Notes: generated by a model not told the origin, from the letters alone. Shown: positions 26,999 to 35,796, counted from the first letter of the stretch. The stretch: DNA of 64,000 nt from Hyphomicrobiales bacterium (GCA_900468535.1 UBTY01000026.1:62001-126000), one strand, 5' to 3'. A program made the numbers and translations.

Positions 26999-27895
26999 CT
27001 AGGGAACGACGCGCTCGCGCCTGCTGAGCACGAGCAGCAGCACAAGAAGCGAAAAGACGGCAAAGTCACGCCAGAGGTACGATCCGTATGCGGTCCAAAG
27101 GGTTTCGACGACACCTAGGCCCGCCGCCCCTCCCGCGGATTTCACAGGGTCGGAATATCCGCCGACGGCAGCGACCATCAGCACCTTCAATCCGAACATC
27201 AAGCCGGCGCCAAAATCCATCGTTCCATAGTAAGCGGTGGAGAGGATACCGCAGATGGTGGCGACCAGCGCGGCAGTGGCATAGCTGAGCAGAAAGACGC
27301 GGCGGGAACTGGTGCCGCAGAGCTCTGCCGCCAGCGGATCGTCGGTGACCGCACGCCACTTGCGCCCCCATGAGGTGCAGCCGAGGACGAAGGCGCCGAT
27401 CAGGACGAGAACGCACATCAGCACGGTGTTGACCAACTGTATCTGCGTCAGCACGACGTCGAATGCACCGCCATGCCAGAGCACGACATGGCTGTTCATG
27501 AAGGGCGACAACCACAGGCTCCTCGTGTTGGAAGCAAGGCGGGCGGTTTCCATGAGCACGATCGTGACGCCGAGTGCGGCAACGATCACCGTGTTCGAAG
27601 AGTTGCGCACCAGCGGCAGCATAATCGAGCGTCCGACCCAGATACCAGCGGTCACCGCGTAAAGCACTGCACACGCCGCGCCAAAGCCGAGAGCTGCGGG
27701 CAGGATCAGCCATAGCCTGTTGTAGGCGATGTCAGTGAAGAGCAGCAGGATCTGGCCGGAGAAGGCGAAAATCGCACCGTAAGTGATATCAGGACGCTTG
27801 GTGACGCCGAAGGCAACGGCATAGCCGAATGCCAGCGCCGCATAAAGCGCGGCCAACGGCACGGCATTCGCCAACTGTTGCAACAGATAGGCCAT
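26999..27895 (-). CDS. Orphan LivH-type branched-chain ABC transporter permease
   Basis: A 298-residue membrane protein with eight or so helices, started at the ATG at 27895 behind GGGAGAGCGAGG. LLQQLANAVPLAALYAALAFGYAVAFGVTKRPDITYGAIFAFSGQ and VAAVGGYSDPVKSAGGAAGLGVVETL resemble LivH/BraD permeases of hydrophobic amino-acid or urea ABC importers. No ATPase, second permease or binding protein lies in the window, which is unusual for the family. It is divergent from a CGNR zinc-finger regulator with a near-perfect 30-bp inverted repeat between them. Confidence 0.8.
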   Translation of the reverse strand: MAYLLQQLANAVPLAALYAALAFGYAVAFGVTKRPDITYGAIFAFSGQILLLFTDIAYNRLWLILPAALGFGAACAVLYAVTAGIWVGRSIMLPLVRNSSNTVIVAALGVTIVLMETARLASNTRSLWLSPFMNSHVVLWHGGAFDVVLTQIQLVNTVLMCVLVLIGAFVLGCTSWGRKWRAVTDDPLAAELCGTSSRRVFLLSYATAALVATICGILSTAYYGTMDFGAGLMFGLKVLMVAAVGGYSDPVKSAGGAAGLGVVETLWTAYGSYLWRDFAVFSLLVLLLVLSRRERVVP

Positions 27896-27920
27896 CCTCG
27901 CTCTCCCAATGGCAAAAATC

Positions 27921-27950
27921 ATAACTGGCAAAATTCATTTTACCAGTTAT
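27921..27950. promoter_or_regulatory. Operator-like inverted repeat between the permease and CGNR genes
   Basis: ATAACTGG (27921-27928) and CCAGTTAT (27943-27950) are perfect arms; continuing inward the arms reach 13 bp with one mismatch around a TTCA centre. It lies 26 bases before the permease start and 7-10 before the CGNR start, an ideal place for repression of both promoters. Confidence 0.7.
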
Positions 27951-27959
27951 ATTTTGATG

Positions 27960-28508
27960 ATGAGCTTTTCCTGGACCGAACATCGATTTGCCGGTGGGGC
28001 GTTGGCGCTGGATGTCGCCAACAGCGTCGTCCTTCGCCATGACGACACCAGATCCGTTGACCGCTTCGCGATCGAGACACAGCTTGCGGCATTTCCGGAC
28101 GCAGCCTCGCGGTTCTGTGCCGAACGTGCCTTGTTTGGCGATGTGGCCCCTTCGTCGCCTGACGACAAAGGGCGGTTCATCGCGCTGAGGGAAGCAACCG
28201 ATCGTTATTTCAGGGCACGTATTCTTGAAGGAGACGACGACTTGCTGCTCGCGGACCTCCTGGACGCTGTGGCCGGCAATCTCCGCAGGGCAGAGCGAAA
28301 CGACATAGCCCATGCGACCGCGCGCTCCGCTATCGGCCTCATCTCGATGCCGGAGCCGGAGCGCATGAAAATCTGCAGGAATTGCGGCTGGCTCTTCATC
28401 GATCGAAGCAAGAACCGAAGCCGCGCGTGGTGCGACATGGCCGTTTGCGGCAACCGCGCCAAGGCGAACCGACACTACCGGCGTCGAAAAGAGGAGGATG
28501 CCCGATGA
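27960..28508 (+). CDS. CGNR zinc-finger regulator (ABATE domain)
   Basis: About 182 residues. The N terminus (FAGGALALDVANSV) is the ABATE/DUF1470 hallmark, so the start is placed at 27957 or 27960 rather than the upstream ATG at 27909, which would put the operator inside the coding sequence. The C-terminal zinc finger is CRNCGWLFIDRSKNRSRAWCDMAVCGNRAKANRHYRR: CxxC, then CxxxxCGNR, a likely DNA-binding element. Family members act as stress or transporter regulators but few are studied. The stop overlaps the start of the next gene (ATGA). Confidence 0.85.
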   Translation: MSFSWTEHRFAGGALALDVANSVVLRHDDTRSVDRFAIETQLAAFPDAASRFCAERALFGDVAPSSPDDKGRFIALREATDRYFRARILEGDDDLLLADLLDAVAGNLRRAERNDIAHATARSAIGLISMPEPERMKICRNCGWLFIDRSKNRSRAWCDMAVCGNRAKANRHYRRRKEEDAR

Positions 28509-29011
28509 AAGCACGATGCATCGCGGCGCTCGCGACCGCGATTGTTGTCCTCGCGGGCTGTCAGAGACAGACGGACAATCTGGTCGAATTCAGTGGCCAC
28601 GTCTTCGTGTTCAACTACCGGGTGGCGGTCGCCACCTATCTCGTGACACTGAACAAGAAGGCTCCGATCCCCGATGGTACCGTTGCCATCGCCGAGTTCG
28701 AGAACCCGAGCGGCGGCGATCCGCTTGTGACGAACGAGAAAATCTACCCCTTCTGGGACAAGATCACCATCCAGAGCCCTGCCGTTCACTGCGTCAAGAA
28801 AGACAGGCCTTACGTGGTCAACGTGCGACTGGTCGATGCCGGCGGCAAGACATTGCAGAGCCTGGAGACCAAGGTGATTTCCAGCGTCGATCAGTCCGTG
28901 ATGCCCGGCAAGCCGCTGGTCGTGGGGCCGTTTTACAACAAGAATCCCGAGGTCTTCAAAGCCGACGGAACGACCGATTACGACACCAAGGACACCTGCC
29001 CCTCGACGTAA
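28505..29011 (+). CDS. Putative lipoprotein of unknown function
   Basis: A 168-residue protein with a lipoprotein signal (MKARCIAALATAIVVLAGCQ), lipobox LAGC with Cys19. The mature part has a beta-rich look (FVFNYRVAVATYLVTLNKKAPIPDGTVAIAEFENPSG) and two further Cys, 80-90 residues later and near the C terminus (DTKDTCPST). I do not recognise a family. It is translationally coupled to the CGNR regulator by an ATGA overlap and closed by a terminator hairpin. Confidence 0.8.
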   Translation: MKARCIAALATAIVVLAGCQRQTDNLVEFSGHVFVFNYRVAVATYLVTLNKKAPIPDGTVAIAEFENPSGGDPLVTNEKIYPFWDKITIQSPAVHCVKKDRPYVVNVRLVDAGGKTLQSLETKVISSVDQSVMPGKPLVVGPFYNKNPEVFKADGTTDYDTKDTCPST

Positions 29012-29012
29012 A

Positions 29013-29037
29013 AAAGCCGGAGCGATGCCCCGGCTTT
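29013..29037 (+). terminator. Terminator after the lipoprotein gene
   Basis: AAAGCCGG (29013-29020) pairs with CCGGCTTT (29030-29037) around a 9-nt loop, directly after the lipoprotein stop; the T-run is short (three). Confidence 0.7.
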
Positions 29038-29081
29038 CAGAGTCAGTTCAATGCGTTCAGCGGATTTGCTGAACTCTTGAA

Positions 29082-29504
29082 TCAGCCGACGATCTCGGTG
29101 TCGGAGAACCAGTACTTGATTTCCTGAGCAGCGGTCTCAGGAGCGTCGGAGCCGTGAACGGAATTTTCGCCGATCGACAGAGCGAACTGCTTGCGGATCG
29201 TGCCTTCGTCAGCGTTTGCCGGGTTGGTGGCGCCCATGATTTCGCGGTTCTTCAGGATGGCGTTTTCGCCTTCCAGAACCTGAACGATGGTCGGGCCGGA
29301 GGTCATGCCTTCAACCAGTTCGCCGAAGAAGGGGCGTTCCTTGTGAACGGCGTAAAAGCCTTCTGCTTCGCGCTTGGACATCCATACGCGCTTGGAGGCG
29401 ACGATGCGCAGGCCGTTATCTTCGAATACCTTGGTGATGGCGCCCGTCAGGTTGCGCTTCGTTGCGTCCGGCTTGATCATCGAGAAGGTGCGTTCAATCG
29501 CCAT
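29082..29504 (-). CDS. ndk: Nucleoside diphosphate kinase
   Basis: A 140-residue NDK of normal length starting [18 protein letters not shown]. The phospho-histidine is H117 in [13 protein letters not shown], and [15 protein letters not shown] is the Kpn-loop region. It equilibrates NTP pools by a ping-pong phosphoryl transfer. Single gene, converging on the lipoprotein unit, with a 192-base upstream gap that should hold its promoter. Confidence 0.98.
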   Translation of the reverse strand: MAIERTFSMIKPDATKRNLTGAITKVFEDNGLRIVASKRVWMSKREAEGFYAVHKERPFFGELVEGMTSGPTIVQVLEGENAILKNREIMGATNPANADEGTIRKQFALSIGENSVHGSDAPETAAQEIKYWFSDTEIVG

Positions 29505-29696
29505 TGTAATAATCCTCAGTTATCGGGGAAAAGTGGGCGGTGTTTACCCGTCCGATTGCCTGAAAACAAGGGGGGACCGGTAATTTCACGCCAGTGTCAC
29601 ACGCTCGGAAGCCATCATCAATTTTCATGGCGTTATCAATGCCGATCACGCGAAATCGTCCTATGATCGGTTCGAATGGCAGATGCAGGAGTTGAA

Positions 29697-30212
29697 ATGC
29701 TGAAACAATACAGGATGTTTGCCGACTACAACCGCTGGGCCAACGACCTCGTCTACGCCGCCGCCGCCGAATTGACGGGGGATGAATTCCAGGCCGATCG
29801 CGGCGCCTTCTTCGGCTCCATGCAGAGAACGCTCAATCATCTTCTGGTCGCCGACAGGATCTGGATGAAGCGTTTCAGCGGCACCGGCGACGCGCCCGCA
29901 AGCCTCGACCACATACTACATGCCGACCTGCCGTCCCTCGCCGAGGCTCGTCGGGCCGAAGACCAACGGATCATCACATGGGTCGACACGCTAGACGATG
30001 CCGCGATCGCCGCCGATTTCACCTACACGCCGGTCACGGTCTCGACCGTGATCACGCAGCCGCTCTGGAGCGGGCTCTCCCATCTCTTCAATCACCAGAC
30101 GCATCATCGCGGCCAGTGCCACATGATCCTGACCGGCCTTGGCAAACCCAGCCTTTCCCTCGACCTCGCCTACTACCTGCGGCGTGACGGGCAGCGATGG
30201 CTTGGCGCCTGA
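29697..30212 (+). CDS. DinB/YfiT-like four-helix protein
   Basis: A 171-residue protein started at the ATG at 29697 behind AGGAG. The DinB metal triad is visible: His in RTLNHLLVADRIWM at about residue 48 and two His in LFNHQTHHRGQCHMIL near residue 135. DinB-fold proteins are often metal-dependent thiol transferases or hydrolases; the role here is unknown. Single gene. Confidence 0.88.
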   Translation: MLKQYRMFADYNRWANDLVYAAAAELTGDEFQADRGAFFGSMQRTLNHLLVADRIWMKRFSGTGDAPASLDHILHADLPSLAEARRAEDQRIITWVDTLDDAAIAADFTYTPVTVSTVITQPLWSGLSHLFNHQTHHRGQCHMILTGLGKPSLSLDLAYYLRRDGQRWLGA

Positions 30213-30356
30213 AAGGCAAGAGGTCATTAACCGCGTTACCGGACGATCCGGCCGAAACCGGCCCGCTCGGGCTTGAATTCAAGCTATCTTAAGCGATTGC
30301 GCGCATAGCACTTTACAACGCCAGGTCGGACAGGACCGAAAAGCGAGGGGACCGCT

Positions 30357-31403
30357 ATGCGAAATGCAGCATCGAATGCACAGATGCAACGTGAAGCCGC
30401 GCGCCCGGCGGTCGCGACCGACATTCAGCGCGTGAGCCAGCATATCACGCGGCTGGGTATTGCGGGGTTTCCGCGCAACTACGAACTCCTGCATGAAGCC
30501 ATCATCGGACAGAACGCAGCCCTGGCGCAGGATATCGCCGCGCTTGGGCCCAATCCGAAACAGTCGTCGCTCGATGAACTCGGCCTGAAATATCGCCTTG
30601 TCAGCCATTGCGGCATGATCGACAGCGTCTCCCAGGCGGAGACAAGCAAATTGCTCCGGGACCTTGCGGACCAGCTTGCCGAAAGCCTCGCCGGCAAGAA
30701 GTCCTTCGTGCGGGCGACGGCGGCAGTTCTCGGTTCGATCGTCGACTCTCCCGACCAGAGCCTTTCCTCGCTGATGAGCGAGATGGAATATCTCTCGCGG
30801 ACTTTGGAAGAGACGCTGGCTGCGGAAACCGCTCTCGAAGCGAAGCTGGAAGCCGATATGGAACGGCTCGATGCGCTTGCCCGGGGCGTGGCCGCGGCCC
30901 ATGCCGCCGCGACGACCGACAAGCTCACGGGACTGCCGAACCGCATCGCGCTCAACAAGACGATGGCCGACCTCTATGAGCGGGAAGAAGGGGCTGCAGG
31001 CAGCGCGCTCATCATGGTCGACATCGACGAGTTCAAAGCCTTCAACAGCCGCTACGGCCAGCAGATCGGCAGCCGCCTCTTGAAGAAGCTCGCGGATATC
31101 TTCCGCAAGTCCATCAAGAAGCACGACTTCGTTTCGCGGACGGATGGCGACGAGTTTGCGTTCCTGTTCGCCAATGTCGGAATGCAGGAGGCTGTCGCCA
31201 TTGCCGAACGGCTACGGACCGCTGCCGAAGACAACCTGATCTTCGCTGCGAGCGACACGGCCTCCGCAAGATTGACCGTTTCGCTCGGTATTGCGCTTAG
31301 CGGCGATGCCGCAACCGCCTCCCAACTTCAGGCCAATGCGCGCGTGGCCCTGCATGCCGCGCAGTCGAACCGTCGCCAACCGGTACAGGCCTTCGGACGC
31401 TGA
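30357..31403 (+). CDS. Degenerate GGDEF-domain protein
   Basis: A 348-residue cytoplasmic protein. Residues 1-180 are helical (an FPRNYELLHEAIIG segment and coiled coil to about 185), then a GGDEF fold from 187. The metal Asp residues in MVDIDEF (D222, D224) are kept, but the active-site loop reads RTDGDEF (263-267) instead of GGDEF, and the guanine-binding loop reads N230-S231 ... Q235 ... G238-S239 where active enzymes have Asn-Asp, His and Gly-Asp. Diguanylate cyclase activity is therefore doubtful; GTP sensing or a structural role is possible. Followed by an ABC-F gene 46 bases on. Confidence 0.87.
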   Translation: MRNAASNAQMQREAARPAVATDIQRVSQHITRLGIAGFPRNYELLHEAIIGQNAALAQDIAALGPNPKQSSLDELGLKYRLVSHCGMIDSVSQAETSKLLRDLADQLAESLAGKKSFVRATAAVLGSIVDSPDQSLSSLMSEMEYLSRTLEETLAAETALEAKLEADMERLDALARGVAAAHAAATTDKLTGLPNRIALNKTMADLYEREEGAAGSALIMVDIDEFKAFNSRYGQQIGSRLLKKLADIFRKSIKKHDFVSRTDGDEFAFLFANVGMQEAVAIAERLRTAAEDNLIFAASDTASARLTVSLGIALSGDAATASQLQANARVALHAAQSNRRQPVQAFGR

Positions 31404-31449
31404 CAGGCAGGCTCTTGCGCTGGCTGCGGCTTTCAGCCAAAACGCCGGC

Positions 31450-33330
31450 ATGATTACGATCACCGATATTTCCGCGCGCATTGCCGGCCGCCTGCTTCTC
31501 GACCATGCCAGCGTTTCCCTGCCTGCCGGCACCAAGGCCGGTCTGGTCGGGCGAAACGGCGCCGGCAAGTCGACCCTGTTCCGGATCATCACCGGCGATC
31601 TCGGAGCCGAGACAGGATCGGTCTCCCTCCCGAAGAACGCCCGCATCGGTCAGGTTGCGCAGGAAGCGCCGGGCACCGAGGAATCTCTGCTGAGTATCGT
31701 TCTGTCCGCAGACAAGGAACGCAGCGCGCTGCTGAAGGAAGCGGAGACGGCGGGTGATCCGCACCGGATCGCCGAAATCCAGATGCGGCTCGTCGATATC
31801 GACGCGCACTCGGCCGAAGCACGGGCGGCAAGCATTCTTGCGGGCCTCGGCTTCAGCCAGGAAGCACAATTGCGTCCGGCGTCCTCATTCTCGGGCGGCT
31901 GGCGCATGCGCGTTGCCTTGGCATCGGTGCTCTTTGCCGAACCCGATCTCCTGTTGCTCGACGAACCGACAAACTACCTCGACCTCGAAGGAACGCTCTG
32001 GCTTGAAGACTACGTGCGGCGCTATCCGCACACGGTCATCGTCATCAGCCACGACCGCGACCTGCTCAACAACGCGGTCAACTCGATCGTCCACCTCGAT
32101 CAGAAAAAACTCACCTTCTATCGCGGCGGCTATGACCAGTTCGAGCGCCAGAAGGCGGAAGCCGACGAACTGCAGACCAAGGCCAAGGCCAAGAACGACG
32201 CCGCGCGAAAGCATCTCCAGAGCTTCATCGACCGCTTCAAGGCGAAAGCTTCGAAGGCTCGCCAGGCACAGAGCCGTGTGAAGGCGCTGGAGCGGATGGG
32301 AACGGTCGCGGCGGTCATCGAGGATCACGTCCAGCCGATCACCTTTCCGGAACCGGAAAAGCAGCCCGCCTCCCCGATCGTCGCCATCAGCGGCGGTGCG
32401 GTCGGATATGAACCGGGCAAGCCGATCCTGAAGGGCCTCAACCTGCGGATCGACAATGACGACCGCATCGCCCTGCTCGGCTCAAACGGCAACGGCAAAT
32501 CGACCTTCGCGAAGTTCATCTCCGGTCGGCTTGCGCCACAGGCCGGTGAACTTAAACAGGCACCCAACCTGAAGATCGGCTTCTTCGCCCAGCATCAGCT
32601 CGACGATCTCGTTCCCGGCGATTCACCGGTCGAGCATGTCCGCCGGCTGATGCCTGATGCGCCGGAAGCAAAGGTGCGTGCGCGCGTCGCGCAGATGGGC
32701 TTGGCCACCGAAAAGATGTCGACCGCCGCCAAGGATCTTTCGGGCGGCGAGAAGGCACGTCTGCTGATGGGGCTTGCGGCCTTCCACGCGCCGAATCTTC
32801 TGATCCTCGATGAACCGACCAACCACCTCGACATTGACAGCCGCCGCGCCCTCATCGAGGCGCTGAACGACTACGACGGCGCGGTGATCCTGATCTCGCA
32901 CGATCGGCATCTCATCGAAGCGACGGTCGATCGGCTCTGGCTCGTCAACAACGGCACGGTCACGACCTTCGACGGCGACATGGAAGAGTATCGCGACCTC
33001 GTCGTGTCGTCAGGCAAAAAGAAGGACGAAAAGGTCCAGGTCGAAGAGACCGCTTCCAAGGCCGACCAGCGAAAGCTCAATGCCGACAAGCGCGCTTCGC
33101 TGGCGCCGCTGAAGAAAAAGATCAATGAAGTCGAATCGTTGACCGGCAAACTGGAGAAACTGATTCAGGCACTTGATGCGGAACTTGCAGATCCGCAGCT
33201 CTATGAGAAGGCACCGGCAAAGGCTGCCGAGAAAGCCAAGCAACGCGGCGAGGCCGCGGCCAAGCTTGCCGCCGCTGAGGAACAATGGCTCGAGCTTTCC
33301 TCCGAGTACGAAGAGGCTATGGCAGGATAG
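31450..33330 (+). CDS. ABC-F family ATPase (YheS/Uup-like)
   Basis: A 626-residue tandem ABC protein with no membrane domain. Walker A GRNGAGKST (about residue 34), signature SFSGGWRMRVAL and LLLLDEPTNYLD, then an ARE linker rich in Lys/Ala (KAKASKARQAQSRVKALERM), second Walker A GSNGNGKST, LSGGEKARLL and LILDEPTNHLD, and a C-terminal coiled coil. ABC-F proteins act on the ribosome E site to relieve stalls. The ATG at 31450 is chosen because the longer frame overlaps the GGDEF gene. Confidence 0.93.
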   Translation: MITITDISARIAGRLLLDHASVSLPAGTKAGLVGRNGAGKSTLFRIITGDLGAETGSVSLPKNARIGQVAQEAPGTEESLLSIVLSADKERSALLKEAETAGDPHRIAEIQMRLVDIDAHSAEARAASILAGLGFSQEAQLRPASSFSGGWRMRVALASVLFAEPDLLLLDEPTNYLDLEGTLWLEDYVRRYPHTVIVISHDRDLLNNAVNSIVHLDQKKLTFYRGGYDQFERQKAEADELQTKAKAKNDAARKHLQSFIDRFKAKASKARQAQSRVKALERMGTVAAVIEDHVQPITFPEPEKQPASPIVAISGGAVGYEPGKPILKGLNLRIDNDDRIALLGSNGNGKSTFAKFISGRLAPQAGELKQAPNLKIGFFAQHQLDDLVPGDSPVEHVRRLMPDAPEAKVRARVAQMGLATEKMSTAAKDLSGGEKARLLMGLAAFHAPNLLILDEPTNHLDIDSRRALIEALNDYDGAVILISHDRHLIEATVDRLWLVNNGTVTTFDGDMEEYRDLVVSSGKKKDEKVQVEETASKADQRKLNADKRASLAPLKKKINEVESLTGKLEKLIQALDAELADPQLYEKAPAKAAEKAKQRGEAAAKLAAAEEQWLELSSEYEEAMAG

Positions 33331-33398
33331 CCACACTTGCTGCCGAAACCGTTGCTGGCAAGGATTTCTTGACGGCAACGATACTGCGGAAACCGATC

Positions 33399-33410
33399 GT
33401 TAACCATAAT
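33399..33410 (+). promoter_or_regulatory. Second copy of GTTAACCATAAT
   Basis: The 12-mer seen in the palindrome at 22593-22604 recurs here, 48 bases before the deacetylase ATG and in a locally AT-rich gap. A CtrA-type half-site (TTAACCAT) is possible. Confidence 0.4.
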
Positions 33411-33457
33411 TCGAAAGGTTGTCTCAACATTCATTACTGATTTGTTGAGCCCCTTTC

Positions 33458-34288
33458 ATGCATCGCTTCACGCTATATTCCGGCCTCGTCCTGTGCGCGG
33501 CACTCGCTGGCTGCCAGACCGCAAAACAACCTGCGCCAGACAGGACGATCAAGACGTCGTCGATTGTCGCCCCCGAAGGCCAAGCCGATACCGGCGGACA
33601 AACGAGCCGTCAGACAGCGATGCCCGGCGCGCGGCACAACCTCGCCGGACGGACGCTAACGGTCTCCTCGATCCACGAACTGCGTCTTGAAGACAAGGAA
33701 GTGATACTGAGCTTCGACGACGGCCCTATACCGGGACGGACGGACCGTGTCCTGGCAACGCTGGATCAGTTCGGCGTCAAGGGTGCATTCATGATGGTCG
33801 GCGAGATGGCCGAGCTTCACCCGGCGCTGGCGAAAAAGGTCGCCATGGATGGCAACGCGATCGGCAGCCATACCTACAAGCACCAGGATCTGGCGACCAT
33901 CAGCTTTGATGCGGCCATGGCCGAGGTCACGCGCGGTGAAGCCGCAGTCACAAAGGCGACGGGCGTCGACGTCAACTTCTTCCGCTTCCCCTACCTCGCC
34001 GATACACGAAAGCTGCGCGCCGCCGTCGCGATGCGCGAGATGGTCGTCATGGATGTCGACGTCGACAGCAAGGACTATTTCAACACCTCCCCTGCCGCCG
34101 TCACGAAGCGCACCATGGACCTCCTGCACAAAAGAGGCCGTGGCATCATCCTCATGCATGATATCCAAACCCGCACGGCCAACATGCTGCCGACGCTCCT
34201 CACGCGCCTGGAAGCCGAGGGCTACAAGGTGGTGACGCTCAAGTTCAAGAAGCAGGACGCTCCAGCCCAGGTGATGGCGTCACTCTGA
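33458..34288 (+). CDS. Polysaccharide deacetylase lipoprotein (NodB/CE4 family)
   Basis: A 276-residue protein with lipobox LAGC (Cys19) after MHRFTLYSGLVLCAA, then a Pro/Thr-rich linker to about residue 65. The NodB homology domain shows motif 1 LSFDDGP, motif 2 SHTYKH (metal His pair), motif 3 FFRFPY and motif 5 IILMHDI, so the enzyme is probably active and metal-dependent. As an envelope lipoprotein it could de-N-acetylate peptidoglycan or a surface polysaccharide. Single gene. Confidence 0.9.
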   Translation: MHRFTLYSGLVLCAALAGCQTAKQPAPDRTIKTSSIVAPEGQADTGGQTSRQTAMPGARHNLAGRTLTVSSIHELRLEDKEVILSFDDGPIPGRTDRVLATLDQFGVKGAFMMVGEMAELHPALAKKVAMDGNAIGSHTYKHQDLATISFDAAMAEVTRGEAAVTKATGVDVNFFRFPYLADTRKLRAAVAMREMVVMDVDVDSKDYFNTSPAAVTKRTMDLLHKRGRGIILMHDIQTRTANMLPTLLTRLEAEGYKVVTLKFKKQDAPAQVMASL

Positions 34289-34383
34289 CAGTTGCGCCGG
34301 CGCTTGCCCGCCGGCTTCTTTCTGATAGAACAGTGACAAAATAAATCATACTTTTGAGCGAAACACCGAACGCGAGCACCAGC

Positions 34384-35310
34384 ATGTCACCCATCAACCT
34401 CGCCATCGTTGGCGTCGGCAAGATTGTCCGCGACCAGCATCTTCCGTCCATCGCGAAGAATCCCGATTTCAACCTCATCGCGACGGCAAGCCGCCATGGC
34501 ACTGTCGATGGCGTGCCGAGCTTCACGACCATCGATGCGATGCTGGAGGCTGTTCCTGAGATCAATGCGGTATCGCTGTGCATGCCGCCGCAGTATCGCT
34601 ATGAGGCTGCGCACAAGGCTTTGTCGGTCGGCCGGCACGTTTTCCTGGAGAAGCCTCCCGGTGCGACGTTGAGCGAAGTAGCCGACCTTGAGGCGCTCGC
34701 CGCTTCCAAGGGCGTATCGCTGTTTGCAAGCTGGCACTCGCGCTACGCGGCAGCTGTCGAGGCGACCAAATCCTTCCTCGCGTCCACGACGATCGAAAGC
34801 GTTCACGTCATCTGGAAGGAAGACGTACGCCACTGGCATCCAAATCAGGACTGGATCTGGCAGGCAGGCGGCCTCGGCGTTTTCGATCCCGGCATCAACG
34901 CCCTTTCTATCGTGACGCACATCCTGCCAAAGGCGATCTTCCTCACCAGCGCAACGCTGGAATTCCCGGAAAACCGCGACGCACCGATCGCTGCCGACCT
35001 GTACTTCAAGAACGCCGACGGCGTGCCGGCGCGCGCCGAATTCGATTGGCGCCAGACAGGCAAGCAGAGCTGGGACATCGTTGCCGAGACGGCTGACGGT
35101 CAGATGGTTCTCGCTGAAGGCGGCTCGAAGCTCTCGGTGAACGGCGAATTGAAGTTCTCCGCACCGGAGGAAGAATATCCGGCGCTCTACCGCCGCTTCG
35201 CGGAAATCGTCAAGGCCGGCACCTCGGATGTCGATCTTGCGCCGCTTCGCCACGTCGCCGACGCCTTCATGCTCGGCAGACGAAAGTTCGTCGAAGCCTT
35301 CCACGATTGA
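34384..35310 (+). CDS. Gfo/Idh/MocA sugar dehydrogenase (galactose/arabinose 1-dehydrogenase type)
   Basis: A 308-residue NAD(P)-dependent oxidoreductase with the Rossmann start NLAIVGVGKIVRDQHLPSI and EKPPGATLSEV at about residue 95. WKEDVRHWHPNQDWIWQAGGLGVFDPGINALSIVTHILP closely follows the Azospirillum L-arabinose/D-galactose 1-dehydrogenase, the first enzyme of the non-phosphorylated arabinose and galactose routes. No other gene of that route is nearby. An upstream TTG start (34354) is possible; the ATG at 34384 is preferred. Ends at a strong terminator. Confidence 0.86.
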   Translation: MSPINLAIVGVGKIVRDQHLPSIAKNPDFNLIATASRHGTVDGVPSFTTIDAMLEAVPEINAVSLCMPPQYRYEAAHKALSVGRHVFLEKPPGATLSEVADLEALAASKGVSLFASWHSRYAAAVEATKSFLASTTIESVHVIWKEDVRHWHPNQDWIWQAGGLGVFDPGINALSIVTHILPKAIFLTSATLEFPENRDAPIAADLYFKNADGVPARAEFDWRQTGKQSWDIVAETADGQMVLAEGGSKLSVNGELKFSAPEEEYPALYRRFAEIVKAGTSDVDLAPLRHVADAFMLGRRKFVEAFHD

Positions 35311-35313
35311 TAC

Positions 35314-35342
35314 AAAGAAGCCCGCGAAAAGCGGGCTTCTTT
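35314..35342. terminator. Bidirectional terminator between the sugar dehydrogenase and holC
   Basis: AGAAGCCCGC (35316-35325) and GCGGGCTTCT (35331-35340) make a perfect 10-bp stem with a GAAAA loop, extended by two A-T pairs and followed by T-rich sequence. It lies between convergent genes. Confidence 0.92.
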
Positions 35343-35346
35343 CTTT

Positions 35347-35796
35347 CTAGGCCTTCTTTTCCCAACGGCCTTCCGGCGTCTGCTGCCAATAGGTCAGCGT
35401 ATGCCCCTCGCCTTTCAGCTTCTTCCACTGGCCGCGGGCGCCTTCCAGCTGCTCCTGGTCGTAGCCGTCGAACATGAAGACGACGCGCTGATAGGCATCG
35501 AGCGTCGGCGGTTCGGCGCCGTCGACGATGAAGCGGACCGTCGCCGAGTTCAAGTTTGCGTCCGATACGGTCAGCAACACCGGCTGGCTTTCAGCCATCT
35601 CGCCATCATCAGTGCCGTGCGGCAGGAAGCTGTCCTCCCGAAAAGTCCAGAGATGCTGATCGAGGAGATCGCGGCGCGCGGCTTCCTTCATCTGGACGCA
35701 GACGCGCCAGCCGCGCTCGACGCTTTTGTCGAGCAGCGGCGGAAGCGCATCCTCCAGCTTGGATTCGGTCAGATGATAGAACAGAATTTCCGTCAT
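35347..35796 (-). CDS. holC: DNA polymerase III chi subunit
   Basis: A 149-residue protein; [35 protein letters not shown] and [13 protein letters not shown] are HolC signatures, and [23 protein letters not shown] is the C-terminal part. Chi links the clamp loader to SSB. Its ATG overlaps the pepA stop, the pepA-holC coupling common in proteobacteria. Confidence 0.93.
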   Translation of the reverse strand: MTEILFYHLTESKLEDALPPLLDKSVERGWRVCVQMKEAARRDLLDQHLWTFREDSFLPHGTDDGEMAESQPVLLTVSDANLNSATVRFIVDGAEPPTLDAYQRVVFMFDGYDQEQLEGARGQWKKLKGEGHTLTYWQQTPEGRWEKKA

